Positions 48,201-59,351 of a stretch of 64,000 nucleotides of DNA are shown here, piece by piece. The DNA is taken from assembly GCA_021399435.1 (NCBI GenBank), contig JAJTUP010000002.1, positions 2,976,001-3,040,000 of the forward strand, read 5' to 3'. Each line of letters starts with the position of its first letter. The first letter of the stretch is position 1. The translations under genes were made by a program, and so were the position numbers. The notes under the pieces are model-generated. The model made no database searches, was not told where the DNA came from, and worked only from the letters and a program-made list of their open reading frames with translations. Source of the stretch: Diaporthe sp. PMI_573. Lineage: Eukaryota; Ascomycota; Sordariomycetes; Diaporthales; Diaporthaceae.

Positions 48201-48714
48201 CAGTCTTGCCCGGGACCTTAATGTGGCCAGGGATGCTGTCATCGCAGTCCCCGGCGAGTTGATGGAGAGGGGCGCGGCGAGGACTGTCATGAGCAGAGCG
48301 CCAACCATCATCTTCCGCCCGGCCATTGGAGCGACTCGAGCCGTTGGGCAGGCGCTCATGGGGGCGACCAATGCTTTGGACCCAGAGAATCTTAGAAGGG
48401 CAGAAGACGTAGGTGTCATTCCATCCCCGACTGTCAAGGTACCCTGTGCTAAAAGCTTCACAGAAATACAAGCCCGGGCCCGGAGCATAGTGGAGACCGA
48501 GGCCTCAAGGTTTGTTTACGAGAAACGCGTAACTCATGAGTTTATGGAGCGGCGTGAAGAGGGATATGTTCTCCATAAAGACGGCATCCGGCGGCTTACA
48601 GATCGTGTCACACCTTGCGGAAGAAACGCCCGGCATGTTAAAGAAGTGAAACGGGGGCCCTCGTCCACATCAATTGTTGCTTTCCACCTTCCCTGGCTCA
48701 GATATCCCGATTGA
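42206..48714 (+). CDS. atg2: Autophagy-related lipid-transfer protein ATG2
   Basis: Two exons: 42206..42379 and 42463..48714. The 83-nt intron has donor GTATGG and acceptor GTGATAG and joins in phase, giving 2141 residues, the usual Pezizomycotina ATG2 size (about 2000-2200). Seen: the N-terminus [20 protein letters not shown] with [18 protein letters not shown] and [20 protein letters not shown] is the conserved chorein-like start that forms the mouth of the lipid-transfer groove. Further conserved blocks include [63 protein letters not shown] and [28 protein letters not shown] text (seen as ...[24 protein letters not shown]), followed by ATG_C-region VLQGAED. Known: ATG2 bridges ER and phagophore and transfers phospholipids, working with Atg18 and Atg9. 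It has no transmembrane segment. The C-terminal 120 residues are less conserved-looking, and a late intron is possible. Confidence 0.95.
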
Positions 48715-49045
48715 CATTTCCTTACCTTTTCTTTCAGCACTTGGAGCAAGGAGTAGGAGGGAATTGCATAGGATGGGCGTTGGAATATAGACTCAGACTG
48801 TCAGATCGATCATTGCACGGAGTCACGGTCACACGAGGTTTTGGGACTTCTCTTATCTTGTCCTTGGACACTTTCCGTAGCTTAAGACTAGCTGCTACGT
48901 ACTTGTCTCTCTCAGCTATAGGACAGTACATAAGTTGATGTAGACAAGGATCGCTCGGGCCTGTTCGCATCACACACTCTTGACCATGTGAGGTTTGGTC
49001 ATCTCCCAGCGCAGTAACGCTTGCTGTTGAGCAAAAAACAAAAGC
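48715..49045. other. Convergent intergenic between atg2 and the GT8 gene
   Basis: About 330 bases hold the 3' flanks of two convergent genes. No gene seen. Confidence 0.5.
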
Positions 49046-50071
49046 TTAGAAGCCATCGTCTATGATTCCCTTGCTCCTCTCCTCCGCCCTCCTCTCCTTG
49101 TTGACATCAGCCCACCAGCGGTGCGTCTCGTCCTTGCTGGTGCTGTTCCCATCGGCGTCCAGCTCGTCCCAAGGGTTGGGGGTGAGGATGTAGTGGATGT
49201 TCTTGACCCTGTCGTCGCGCCAGATGGGCTTGTGCACGCCCTCCCAGCGCAGCGTCTTGAGCGCATTATAAATGTAGGGCAGCGCGACCCAGCGGCCCCG
49301 GTACAGCTCGCTGAGCAGGCTCTGGTCGGCAAAGTCGAGGTCCCCGGCGTGGCCGTCCATGTACTCCACGATCTGCCGGAACACCTCGGCGCTGGGGTTG
49401 ACAACCTGCAGCCCGCCGTTCATGTAGCCGAGGGGCGACACGGCCGGGTCGGCGCCCGTGTCCTGCGCGGCGTCCGGGTCCGGGTGCTGCGACGTGAAGG
49501 CGCAGTTCTCGGGCACCCAGTCCTTGGGGTAGTGGGGCTTGCGCAGCGGGTTGCAGACGCAGGCGTGGCCCGCGGCGAAGACGCGCTTGGAGTCGGCACC
49601 CCCGGCGGCGGCTGCGGCGCCGTCGTCCAGGGCCATGGTCATGAGCTCGTCCATGTTCTGCAGGACCAGCATGTCGCTGTCGAGCTGGACCACGCGGTCG
49701 TACTGGGTCAGGCCGAAGGGGGTGAGCTTGCTCCAGCAGTCGTAGAAGCGCGGGTCATTGCTGTAGTCGCGCGTCGACTTGGTGGGCAGCAGGTACTTGA
49801 TCTTCTGGTGGGGGATGCGGCGGGCGTCCAGGGCGGCGAGGCCCTCGGGCGGGAAGGTGTCGGTGTAGAGGGCCACCAGCGGATACGCCGACTTGTGCTT
49901 CTTGAGCGAGTAATCCAGGGTGAGCAGGCCCGAGAGATAGTCTGTGTTGGTGATAAGGGTTGTCCAGACTGGGATTTCACGGTGAGCGCAGGTCCTATAT
50001 GTGAGATTATCTCATCTACGTGAGGGCAGCCTACCTCTGCTAGAGCCAACTGCTCTTTTGCCGTCTGCCAT
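49046..50071 (-). CDS. Glycosyltransferase family 8 protein (glycogenin/galactinol-synthase-like)
   Basis: Two exons, 50071..50035 and 49968..49046, in phase across a 66-nt intron (donor GTAGGC, acceptor ATCCCAG), give 319 residues. Seen: VWTTLITNTDYLSGLLTLDYSLKKH is the N-terminal nucleotide-sugar-binding start of GT8; DRVVQLDSDMLVLQNMDEL holds the DxD metal motif at about 109-111; FNGG-type text appears as YMNGGLQVVNPS; ADQSLLSELYRGRW and the final PWDELDADG and DDRVKNIHYILTPNPW blocks are family-typical. Known: GT8 retaining enzymes use UDP-Gal or UDP-Glc; fungal members of this short, soluble kind are mostly uncharacterised. No signal peptide or anchor is visible, so a cytosolic location is expected. 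A minus-strand TATA element lies at 50308-50314, about 235 nt upstream of the ATG. Confidence 0.9.
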
Positions 50072-51193
50072 CTTGAAGCAAGTCCACGGGGTTCGGATGA
50101 GGTGAGATGTGAAGTGGAATGTGTGAGTGAGTGATCCGGCCTGAGAGAAGGGAGGGATGCGGATGATTAGGAATGCCCGGCGACGCAGCCCAAGAGGTGG
50201 AGAAATATGAGAATTATTCTCAGTTCGAGACAGAGAATGCTCAGCTGGACGATGGTCTTGTATACAAGTATCGTGGGACAGACGGTTTCTCTTTGAAACC
50301 GCGAGACATATATACGCGCAAGCTACGTCTCGACAACACGTGGGCAAGGCGGTGATTGACTCGCAGCATCGCGAGGCAGAAATGGTACGGCCGAGACAGT
50401 GCTACAATTCCACACCAAGCAGACTAAGGGCTGTTGAGTCTAGTCCACTGCTGGCTGGGCGGCCCGGGGTTCGCCAGAACCATGGTATCATTCTATTCAA
50501 GGCCGAATAGATGACGCTATCAGTCCGTGAAACGGCGTGGATCTAGCCCAGCCTCTGTCATCCCGAGTGCTCCATTTGTGATGATGCCTCATAGCCATCC
50601 TGTCGCATCGTGGTGATGTCCATCGATGGTGTTGCTGGAACGGCAGCAAGCTCAATAGGGCAGGGCAGATCTCGTTAAGATCTGCGTCACACTGCTATGC
50701 AATTGCGGCTGGGAACCCGGGTCGATCTCTGCTTGGTGACCCTCTCAGAGAGTGGGTTCGGCGGTTGGACGCACCAAGGTGTAGTGCAAGGGTCTCCTCG
50801 GTGTCGTCCCGCAGGCCCCCACATGCTCCGTTTCACGTATCATCTTTGTGCTCGAGATTTATTGCTGATGAAATGAGACCGGAAACACCAGTCTTTGTCT
50901 GCAGTCTTGTATGGTGCAGATCAGGATCTCATACCTTTGGAATGGTCGGCCGGTCGCATGCATGGAGGGGGGTCGAGTGCAGCTCCCTGCGCGGCACAGC
51001 GCTGGGAGATGGCAGATGATGGCAGATGGTGGGGTCCAGCCGGAGCTGTCTTATCTTATCGCGCCTCGTCCTGGTGACTAAGCAAGCGCGTATGAGCTAC
51101 CTACCTGTGGCCAGTTCCACCTCCGCTTCCAATTCCATGTTTTGAGAGCTCCAGGCCCACGAATCCACGGCGACGGCCACGACATCCACCCAG
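50072..51193. other. Divergent intergenic of GT8 and PIG-F genes
   Basis: Two promoters are expected here. No coding frame longer than 84 codons stands out, and none is recognised. Confidence 0.45.
50308..50314 (-). promoter_or_regulatory. TATA box of the GT8 gene
   Basis: The minus strand reads GCGTATATATGTC here, with spacing to the ATG compatible with a leader of about 200 nt. Confidence 0.4.
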
Positions 51194-52029
51194 ATGCCTC
51201 TTGTCGATCCTGTCACCATGTCCCCAACCGCCACAAAGACGGCAAAAGCTCAGTCGGTCTCGGGGAAACCCAATGAGCCACAGCAACTGCACCCTGTCCA
51301 CCTCAGCTCGACCGCCGCGTCCCAAGCTGCCCGCCATGTCTTGCCCGCTGTAATCGCGAGCCTCTTTCTTGCCAGCTTCAAGCCCCTTGTCGCCGACCCC
51401 GTCCCGACAATGACGGCTTCGCTGCCGGTCGTGGCCCTCCTGCAGGTTCCCTACGCCTTTCTATGCCTCCCGCCAGCTGGGTCCGCCTCAGCCAAGAATA
51501 GGAGGCCCAAGCCCGGCGAGAAAAAGAAGGCCGGTGATGGGTCCGGCCCCAGCTTTGTCATTGTGCGCAGCCACGTCCATATCACCCATTCCTCTTCCAC
51601 AAGATGGCTTCCCACGCTAACGGTTCTCTGCTCCAGGCTGTTCTCCTCTCCCTCCTGCTCTCGCTGATCCTGACGCCCCTCCTCCACGTCATCATGATCC
51701 TGTTCGGGGCGCCCTTGCTCACCCACGTCTCCCACACCTTCCTCTGCGCCGCCCATCTGTCCCTGCTCACCGCGTTCCCGCTCTTCTACACCCACGGCGT
51801 TGACGCGGGCACCTGGGCTGCCCTCGCCGGCTTCAAGGCCCCCTTCGACGAGACCTTTGGCGGGCTCCTGGGTGGCTTCCTCGGCGCCTGGCTGGGCGCC
51901 GTGCCCATCCCCCTGGACTGGGACCGCGAGTGGCAGAAGTGGCCTGTGACCATCCTGGCTGGTATCTATGCCGGATACGTGCTTGGACGCATGCTGGGCG
52001 GTACAGTGCTTTTTGGGAGGCGATTTTGA
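51194..52029 (+). CDS. gpi11: PIG-F / Gpi11, GPI ethanolamine-phosphate transferase subunit
   Basis: Two exons, 51194..51562 and 51637..52029, in phase across a 74-nt intron (donor GTGCGC, branch GCTAAC, acceptor CTCCAG), give 253 residues. Seen: a Ser/Thr/Pro-rich N-terminal 40 residues, then six hydrophobic segments, among them [131 protein letters not shown]. The GAPLLTH block and the [16 protein letters not shown] block are the PIG-F signatures. Known: it partners with Gpi13 (PIG-O) and Gpi7 (PIG-G) in the ER membrane to add ethanolamine phosphate to the GPI anchor. The start could also be the internal Met at residue 9. Convergent with the next gene. Confidence 0.9.
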
Positions 52030-52597
52030 GCGTTGGGCGGTTGCTCCAGCTGGGTGGTGCTTTCACTGGCTTATGAGCGGTGTTCGCTTTGCAGGTCATC
52101 TATTTGCTGCTCAGCTTTGTATGTTGGTGTGTACGATATTGTGTGTTGACAACTTGGCGAAAAGTAACGGAATGATACCCTCTAGAATGTATAAACACAA
52201 CATGCCAGACACAGCTTGGTTAAACCCACCCACTTCGACGGGACAGGCTTACATGCATGCTGCGGCTGCCAAGTCTTGCACTTGTCCATCCACTTCCTAC
52301 TGAAGAGCTCCGTCTCTCCGTCTGTGCTACTGGCCAGGATCAGGTTGGAGGCCTCAACAGGTTGGAAATGCCCTCGCCGTCCTGTCGGTGCAAGTGGGGT
52401 CCCGACACCGGCACCGAGAGGAAAAGGTCTCAAGCGTAGAGCGAAGGGGAGAAATTACAGAGATCAGGAAGGATCAGATCTGCACATGGTGCAAGGAAAT
52501 AGAATTGTCGTGCTGGGCCGTATGTTGGGAATTATACCTCCCAACGAGTGGTGGTCTGTTTTCGCTTCAGGAGAGTCAAGAAACAGGGTCGCTGCGT
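52030..52597. other. Convergent intergenic
   Basis: The 3' flanks of gpi11 and the coiled-coil gene meet here. No gene recognised. Confidence 0.45.
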
Positions 52598-54582
52598 CTA
52601 TGAAGACCGCTTGAACAGCCCCCTCAGGCCCTGTCGTGGCTTCCTCCCCATAGTTTGCCCCTCGAGCCTTTGCCGGATTTCCAATTCGGCTTTGGCCAAT
52701 GCATATTCACGCTGCTTTTCCTCCGCCTTACGTTGTTCCTCGAGTTGCTTCTGCTCTTTTTCGAGTCGTTCCCGCGCCGCTCTCTCGGCCGCGACTTTTG
52801 CCAACTCGATTTCCCTTTTCGCTTCCTCCTGGGCCCGCTGCATTTCCATTCGAATTTTGAACGCCCTCTCCGCGTCTTGCCTGATTCTTTCCTCATACTG
52901 TGCACGTGTCTGGCTTTCTGCCTGCTCCCTCCTCTCCGCTTGTAGTAACTCCAACCGTCGCTTCATTTGTTCCATTTGCGGGTTCGGCTTGACCTCTGCT
53001 GGCGGTGGCGTTGGTCTATCCGGAGAGTGGTATCCCCCTTGTTGGAACTGCATCGGAATAAATGGACTGCTCAGATCCGGGTAACCATTGCTATAGAATT
53101 CGGGTTGCTGTGCGGATGCCCACGGCGGTGGGAAATTAGGAACGTAATAACTCGGGGATCTGTATGATTGATGACCTGCTGGCGCGCCACCCATAAATTC
53201 ATCAAATACTTTGTCCGGATATGAGGGGCTTCCCCGATGAATACCATCACGTCTTGGACTTGGTGCCTCGTTCTCATGCGACCGATGTTCTTGAGGCCGT
53301 TCTTTCGCGTGTGAAGGGTGCATCCGAGGACGGTTATCCATGATCTCGAGCATCATAGGATGGGCGCTGCCCTTGCGTACCAGTATTTTGCGCTTCATGA
53401 GGAGACTGTTGTCTGTGGACTTCCGATCCCGATTCGGCATGAGCTGAGCTCGTCGATATTCTCTCTTGACTCTCGTCATCATCAATACTCCTTACCTCGG
53501 GTTTCTCATAGAATCGGTCGGAGAGTCCCTCGTCCGTCCGCCGCGCACCGCCATTCACTTCTACTGTCTGATCACCTTCGAAGACATGGCCTTCGCTTTT
53601 CTGAGGCTGGGCTATCATGACCAACGCGAATTCGGTCACTTTTCTCTGAAGACGTATATGATCAGCGATTTGGAGGAAACTCTCCTCCGAGAGAGTCTCT
53701 ATAAGCGCCCGTTCAGTAGGCAGGTTAGCCTGGCCGACCTGCGCGGGAAGGACACTGTCCGGTTCGAAAAAGTCCTGGCGCTCTGAGCCCAGAACTATTC
53801 CACTGGATGCCCATTGATAGACTGCCATCCATGTCCACAGTGTGATTTGTGGCCTCGTCAGCATCACTAATCTGTGATTGCTCGTGTAATCTGGTTGACG
53901 CGGTCGTCTGCTGAGGCTGGTCCTCTGCCCCGATATTTGGTGTCTGATTGCTCACAATGCGATCGTATATCACTTCGACAGTCATATCGATCCGCTGAGC
54001 CTCCAGGAACTTTTCTTTGGTCCCCTGGCTTGCCGCAATCATTTCGTGGATGTCCTCTTCAATAAAGTCCCTGTAAAGTCAATATTGGGTCCAGTAGTCC
54101 AAGATTCAATCTGTAGATGATTGATTGTCTTACTCGACAAAGTGCCCCTCCATATATTCCATGGTATGCAATAACAGATTCAGTGTACCTTTCAACGAAT
54201 CCAGCGATGCCTTCGTTGTTGACACCTTGGACTTGGCGAACAGCCACTTGGCTTTCTGCTTGAGCTCCATCTTGTGTCCCTCCTCTGACTGGAACAAGGG
54301 CATGAGGTGCCTTTGCATATTTCCAATCTCAGATTTGCACATCGCCACGGTCTCCTTCAGCACGGACCTGGCTTCGCTATCAAATTTGTGAGAGTTCTTG
54401 TCTACTCTGCCTTTGAAGTTGTGTAGGACGAGGGCAAAGGCTTTTGTGTCTGCTGCAATCGCTCTTATTTGCGAACCGGCGGTTCCAAGGTCGTTAGCAT
54501 CTGTTGAAACAGTCTTCGTGATAGTTAGAGCTGTAGTAACTATCGTGCCGATTCCGGTGATCAGACCGACAATTTCGGCCAT
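52598..54582 (-). CDS. Protein with STAND-type N-terminal helical domain (PigL_N/SesA-like) and C-terminal coiled coil
   Basis: Exon 1 is 54582..54134, starting MAEIVGLITGIGTIVTTALTITK, and exon 2 begins at 54070, joined in phase. Two further junctions (near 53870-53760 and 53500-53280) are needed, with more than one possible donor/acceptor pair, so the product length (about 590-630) is approximate. Seen: residues 1-150 are amphipathic helices (RAIAADTKAFALVLHNFKGRV, LKETVAMCKSEIGNMQRHLMPLF, SLKGTLNLLLHTMEYMEGHF), the pattern of the fungal N-terminal domain found on STAND/NLR-like proteins and on azaphilone-cluster protein L. The middle is acidic and Gln/Ser-rich; then a Tyr/Pro/Ser-rich segment (SYRSPSYYVPNFPPP) and a long Arg/Glu/Lys coiled coil precede a basic end (RQGLRGLFKRSS). 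Missing: any NACHT, NB-ARC or repeat domain. Role unknown; a signalling or cell-death adaptor is conjecture. Confidence 0.7.
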
Positions 54583-57225
54583 AGTGTCCTCAGTGATTAG
54601 TTCTAAAGATGTATATCCCCTAATGGGTGACAATTCATTAAACGCGAAATCTGTGGGCAAGAAGGTGAAAGAGGATAATCAGATGACAAGACCATCTACC
54701 GGTCAACGTCTCCTTCAAAAACGAGTACAGTTGGGAACTGCCTAAAGTTGTACTACCCTCCCAGCTGCAAATATGCAGCCACCATACCTAGGCGGGAATG
54801 GGCTGATTTGGGCTGAACAAGCAATGCTGAGGTGGTCCAATGGTCTCATCAGAGCAGCTGCATAAGGCCGGACCAGGAATAGTGAGGGGCCTCCTTTTAA
54901 TTGCCACGTAGAGCACTCTACGGGTCCATTGTAGTAGCTGCATATTCCGGCAGCCTCGTTGAGCTCAAACAGGTGCTTTCAGTTGGCATACGACTGAATC
55001 AAACAAGAGGGAATCGCCTTTCCCGACCTGGGTTTCATATTTGACACATTCCACAAAGCAAAGCCCAGTAATTAAAGGGTCTGATTTATACGAGAAAATG
55101 AATGGTCAACTCCAGGACAGCCAACTGCAGGATAGTCAACTGTAGGATGTCAGTTCCCAGAGTATGTTGATATCAGAATAGTTGACACGCTTAAAGTTTT
55201 GTTTGGATATTGATAGTCATGCAACTGCAGCACTTTCCGGAGAAGACATAATGTCAATCTGATTAATGGGTACTGCTGTATTTTCCTCTCTTGATGAATT
55301 GTGCTCACTCATGATTACTCAAACAAGTTCCTCTGACTAGGTATTATACATCAGTTTAGGTGTCTTGTGTGGAGCGCTCCCATCTTTGGTCGAGGTCATG
55401 CGTCGTTCAGCACAACATGTGCCATTACTCCCCTGATCTTCTGATATACATTTGCCGAATTGGTAGATCTGAACGCTAAGCACAAACGGCCAGGATCCAA
55501 GGTCGGTATCAGGTGGGCTTCGATACACTGGCTGAGAATAGATTTTCCCCGCGATAATTGTTCTTCGAAAAGCCGTAGAACCCAGAGACAGCGGAAAGGC
55601 AAGGTTCTGATAGCCAAGTTTTGTTCGAAAGAAGGAGATCAGATCATGGTCCTGCGCTGTTGAAGATGTCACCATCTATCTATGTTGCCATCTCTAGAAG
55701 CGGCCTCACCGGCTCCACTCTACTCCACGCCCTCCTCCCTCACCCACATCTGGATGTTTACATCTTCGAGTAGGCTTCTGCTTTTGAAGGAGCCGGCGCA
55801 GCTGTGGAAACGCTGGAGCTGTACCGCGGAAAGGTGTTCAAGCGTTAATGGGGCAAGGTGCCGAGCAAGGCAGATTGGTCTGGTTTATAGGCCCATACGG
55901 CGGAAGTACCTATAGTTGAATAAAATCAGTTTAAAAAACAAACAAAATGATAGGCCTTTTATCCTTATACCTAGGAGGGCAAGGCCTGCTCTTATAGTGA
56001 GGAGCTCTCTGACTCCCTAAGACAAGCACCTATTTTGTATTGAATTGACGTCAAGTGAGGTGGTGTAAACTGTGCCTCAACCTTTGTCGTGACAAAACAC
56101 GCTGTCTGCTTTTTTCTTGCCCCATTTCCATTATGACAGCCACAAGAGGCTTGTTTAGCACCCGAGTGCCACGGACGCAATGTCCCAAAGTGTATCCGTA
56201 ATGACAAGTCCGCAAAGAGTCGCCAATGATGTTACAATGCCCTCAGGATGACCGCTCGCGTTGATCCCTGTAACGCCCGCCTGAATTGCATAGCTGCACT
56301 ATTACACGAGATCTGTTAGAATTGACGACTCTCCCGAGCGTTATTGATAACTCTTGCGCTTAATGTACTCTCTTTGCTGCGGGTAGCCGAGATTGTTCCG
56401 AATCGACCAAGGGGATATGAGCAGCTGTTATTTAGTAAGATAATTGATGATTATCTCGTGCAGATCCACCATTAAGCCCAAACCTCAATTTCCCAGGCAG
56501 AGTTACAGCCTTTGGTTATTCTCTTCTCAGGTCTGACGCATCGGCCACTGGCACAATATACAGTATTTTCGTACAGCCCGCCTCGTAATGGCTGTAGCAA
56601 AACGGTTAGAAAACTTTGGCGAAAATTGGGAACCATATACTTTGCGGTGAAACAAAGGGTATAGTTCAAGATGCTTTTGTGGACGAGGAGGCCTCGATTT
56701 ATGGGCTAGAAAGACGTAATCTACCCACCTACCGTACGCACTGTCAAATATAAGCCGGGACTCCACGACCCCTGCTCACAGGACTAAGAGCTTAAACATG
56801 GACGGCGCATGTTTCACAGATAGCAGGGCGACACAACTGAGGCTTCTGATCATTTATCCAAGCCCATTAGCTTCGTTGCCTAACAGTTTCGAAGCTCTCA
56901 CTTATCAAGCTGTAATCGGCTGGCAGAACGATTTGATGTTATTTTGGATGTTGGTGATCAAGGTTGCATTGATATGATTGGATTTTGTTTCTACATTTTT
57001 AAATGTGGTCACAAGAGGCTACGAATAGTTGCATAATTGATAACCGATGCCATGTATCAAAAACTTGTGACTAGACGCAGTCGTCCAAGCGCTTCCAAAA
57101 TCCCGATGGCGCCTGTTATAAATGATAATATGTAAGGTAAATCGTTGAATAGCTGATACTCGTGCCCCCCCCCCCCACCAATCACCGTGGGCCCTCGAGC
57201 TCTGCTGGGGACTTCTGCCCGGTGT
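54583..57225. other. AT-richer intergenic block with a relic gene
   Basis: Apart from the FAD-monooxygenase remnant listed separately, I find only short frames. Base composition is AT-rich from about 55100 to 57100, and a C-run lies at 57167-57176. No complete gene is seen. Confidence 0.4.
55675..55849 (+). pseudogene. Relic of an FAD-dependent monooxygenase N-terminus
   Basis: Seen: in one frame the sequence reads VAISRSGLTGSTLLHALLPH, then a strand DVYIFE, a TAG at about 55772-55774, then ASAFEGAGAAVETLELYR, then TAA. This is the FAD-binding Rossmann start of salicylate-hydroxylase-type monooxygenases (GxGxxG, then a conserved strand ending in an acidic residue, then the second motif), with the first glycines replaced and a stop in the middle. 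Only about 58 codons remain; nothing further downstream matches. It is a broken fragment, probably an old gene remnant. Confidence 0.65.
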
Positions 57226-58177
57226 TCATGGCGCTTCCTGCAACGAACCCTTCGACACCGCGCGCGCCCGATGACCTTGTTGATCACGTCCTGTAGAAGC
57301 CAACTGTGCCTCTAGAGCTGGACCCAAAGTTCCATTTCGCGACCTATTGGCTTTCTTTCTTCGTTGGCATATCAGCCACCCGAGCAGTGCGAGTACAAGC
57401 ACGCCCACAGCAGCCCTAATACCTATGCCAGCACTTACCCCAGCGCTGAGAGACGGAGAAGAAGATCCGCTAGTAGCAGTGGGAAGAGGAACAGTGACTG
57501 TCGCTGTAGCCTGCTGACCAGTGGATGAAACACCAGTAGCTGAAGAGCCAGTAGACGGCATTTCAGTAGACGACAAACGAGTAGACAAAAGCTCCGTGGC
57601 CTATACTTCGGCAATGTGATAGTTCAGTGCGAGCTCCAGTGTCAAAAACACGCTGCGAGTCAACTTCATGGAACCACGGAACTACGCTTACCGAAGTCGA
57701 TGTCGCGAAAATGATCCCAAGTGCAAAGAGGTGAGCCGGTGGTCTGGATGTTTGCGTCTCAATTCTCGTGGAGGTCGGGTTTGAAGCAGTCATGAACATG
57801 CGTGTCACAAGGACAGTGCCGCTGGAGGTATGCGCCGACATGCACGGGAACAAGGACGCATGCAGGGCGGTTGCCATATCTGTGGCAGGCGGGCAGGTGA
57901 AATCAAACGCGGTTGGGCAGCAGGTGATGGTGACTGCGCCGGCGGACGCCCGGCAAGCCTCGGTGTAGCGAGGAGGACATTGCGAGCCTGTGTATGTCAT
58001 TGCCGAGTTCCACTCCGTCGGAAGGCACTCAGTGGTCTGTCTCGGTCCGCCCACAACGAGCCTCCGATCACTCGGGACACCGTAGTCCCACTGCCAGAAG
58101 TCATCTGTTCTCATACAGTTGGCTTGTATCGAAGGGACCCAGTCCCCTAGGAGAACAGGCGCCTGTGTTGTCGACAT
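57226..58177 (-). CDS. Cys-rich, Ser/Thr-rich single-pass membrane protein
   Basis: Two exons, 58177..57692 and 57600..57226, in phase across a 91-nt intron (donor GTAAGC, acceptor AGTATAG), give 286 residues. Seen: an N-terminal Cys/Trp-rich segment (CMRTDDFWQWDYG, CPPRYTEACRAS, VTITCCPTAFDFTCPP), a Thr/Ser-rich stalk (STEMPSTGSSATGVSSTGQQ, PTATSGSSSPSLS), a membrane helix at about 228-245 (GIGIRAAVGVLVLALLGWLI) with the stop-transfer QRRKK, and a basic tail of about 40 residues. Known: filamentous fungi have many such proteins of unknown role, resembling cell-wall sensors in layout only. Odd: no classical signal peptide is seen at MSTTQAPVLLGDW, so either an upstream exon is missed or export is unconventional. 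Confidence 0.75.
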
Positions 58178-59177
58178 TTCCTATGTTGGGCACTAGTTAC
58201 AGCTTTGTGCCATTGCAGTCGTGAGTGGTTAAAGATGGGATCAATCCATGAGTATGAGGATCACGAGTAATAAGGGATAAAAGACTTGGAGGGTGGCTAG
58301 ACATGCAGACCGATATTCCGTGTCACCAGGATTCTGCGGCCATATGCGGCACCACAAGCCGACCTCATTGGCACTTGGCCTAAAGAGTCTCAGAGCAATT
58401 ACACAGGTTCGTAAAATCAGGTCACCTGCATACTTCCCGCCTTTGCATGAGATAAGCCTGACTTGCAACCTGGCCGGCGAAATGACAGAAACCGCCCCCA
58501 CAGCTTCAATGTTGCCGCAGGAATCCTGGTCCTCTCTCGTAAGATGGGATTGCCGAGGTGAAATTCCTTTTTGTGCCGGCTGTGCCATTATTCACTGGCG
58601 GCGAGCGTGCTGCCAAGCTGGACCCAAAGCCGCAAGGCATTTCGATCTGCAATGGCTTTCTTGCCAGATCTATAGTTGCAGCTTGAGAGAAACAGGCACA
58701 AGTAAGCAGCAATCAACTTTAAATAGCCGTGCAGTCACTCAAGAAGTCTGAGCAGAGTGTGTAGGTATATGGAAGGGGACTGAGGACTCTCAGTACGAAA
58801 GAAAAGATGAACACAGTCAGCGTAAGCGACTTCAAAATTTATAATCAGCTTGTAGCGCATAGGCCTGCGGCAAGTATTGAGGTCCAGGAGAAAGGTCACG
58901 ATCCTGCTGTATTCGAGGTGGTATCATCCAATCAGCTCCGTGCTTGCCTCCTGTATTCAGTATCCAGGTGCTCGGCGTTGATGATGTCTGTTATAAAACT
59001 AAATCTACGTGATGATTACGAGAGTCCTAACAAGGGCATACGACGGTATAATGGAAGCTGTCAGCTTTCGTATAATATGTTTCATTGAGTAACCATTCAA
59101 GAGTATAACTGGCTGGATTCACAGAAGATATAAAAAGTCCATTTGGCTGTATTGTCTTCGAAAGAAACAGAGCAGTA
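58178..59177. other. Intergenic, no gene recognised
   Basis: This lies between the membrane-protein gene and the transposon. Frames (58293-58751 plus, 58241-58588 minus) show no recognisable features. Confidence 0.4.
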
Positions 59178-59205
59178 AGTCAAGTGGCCCCCTTTCCGCC
59201 ACCCC
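59178..59205 (+). repeat. Left terminal inverted repeat of the pogo-class element
   Basis: Inverted copy of 61005-61032 for the first 25 or so bases, beginning AGTCAAGTGG. It is preceded by the TA duplication. Confidence 0.88.
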
Positions 59206-59351
59206 CTGATTCCGCCCATTCCAGACGCGCGCACGCGTCAGGCACCCTCCCTTCCTTCGACCACTATTTCTTTCCACCAGATTTTTCTCTTCCCTTCAAA
59301 CTTCTCATACCCCATCATCATCACAAAATAAAGCAATACACCAAAGAAAAC

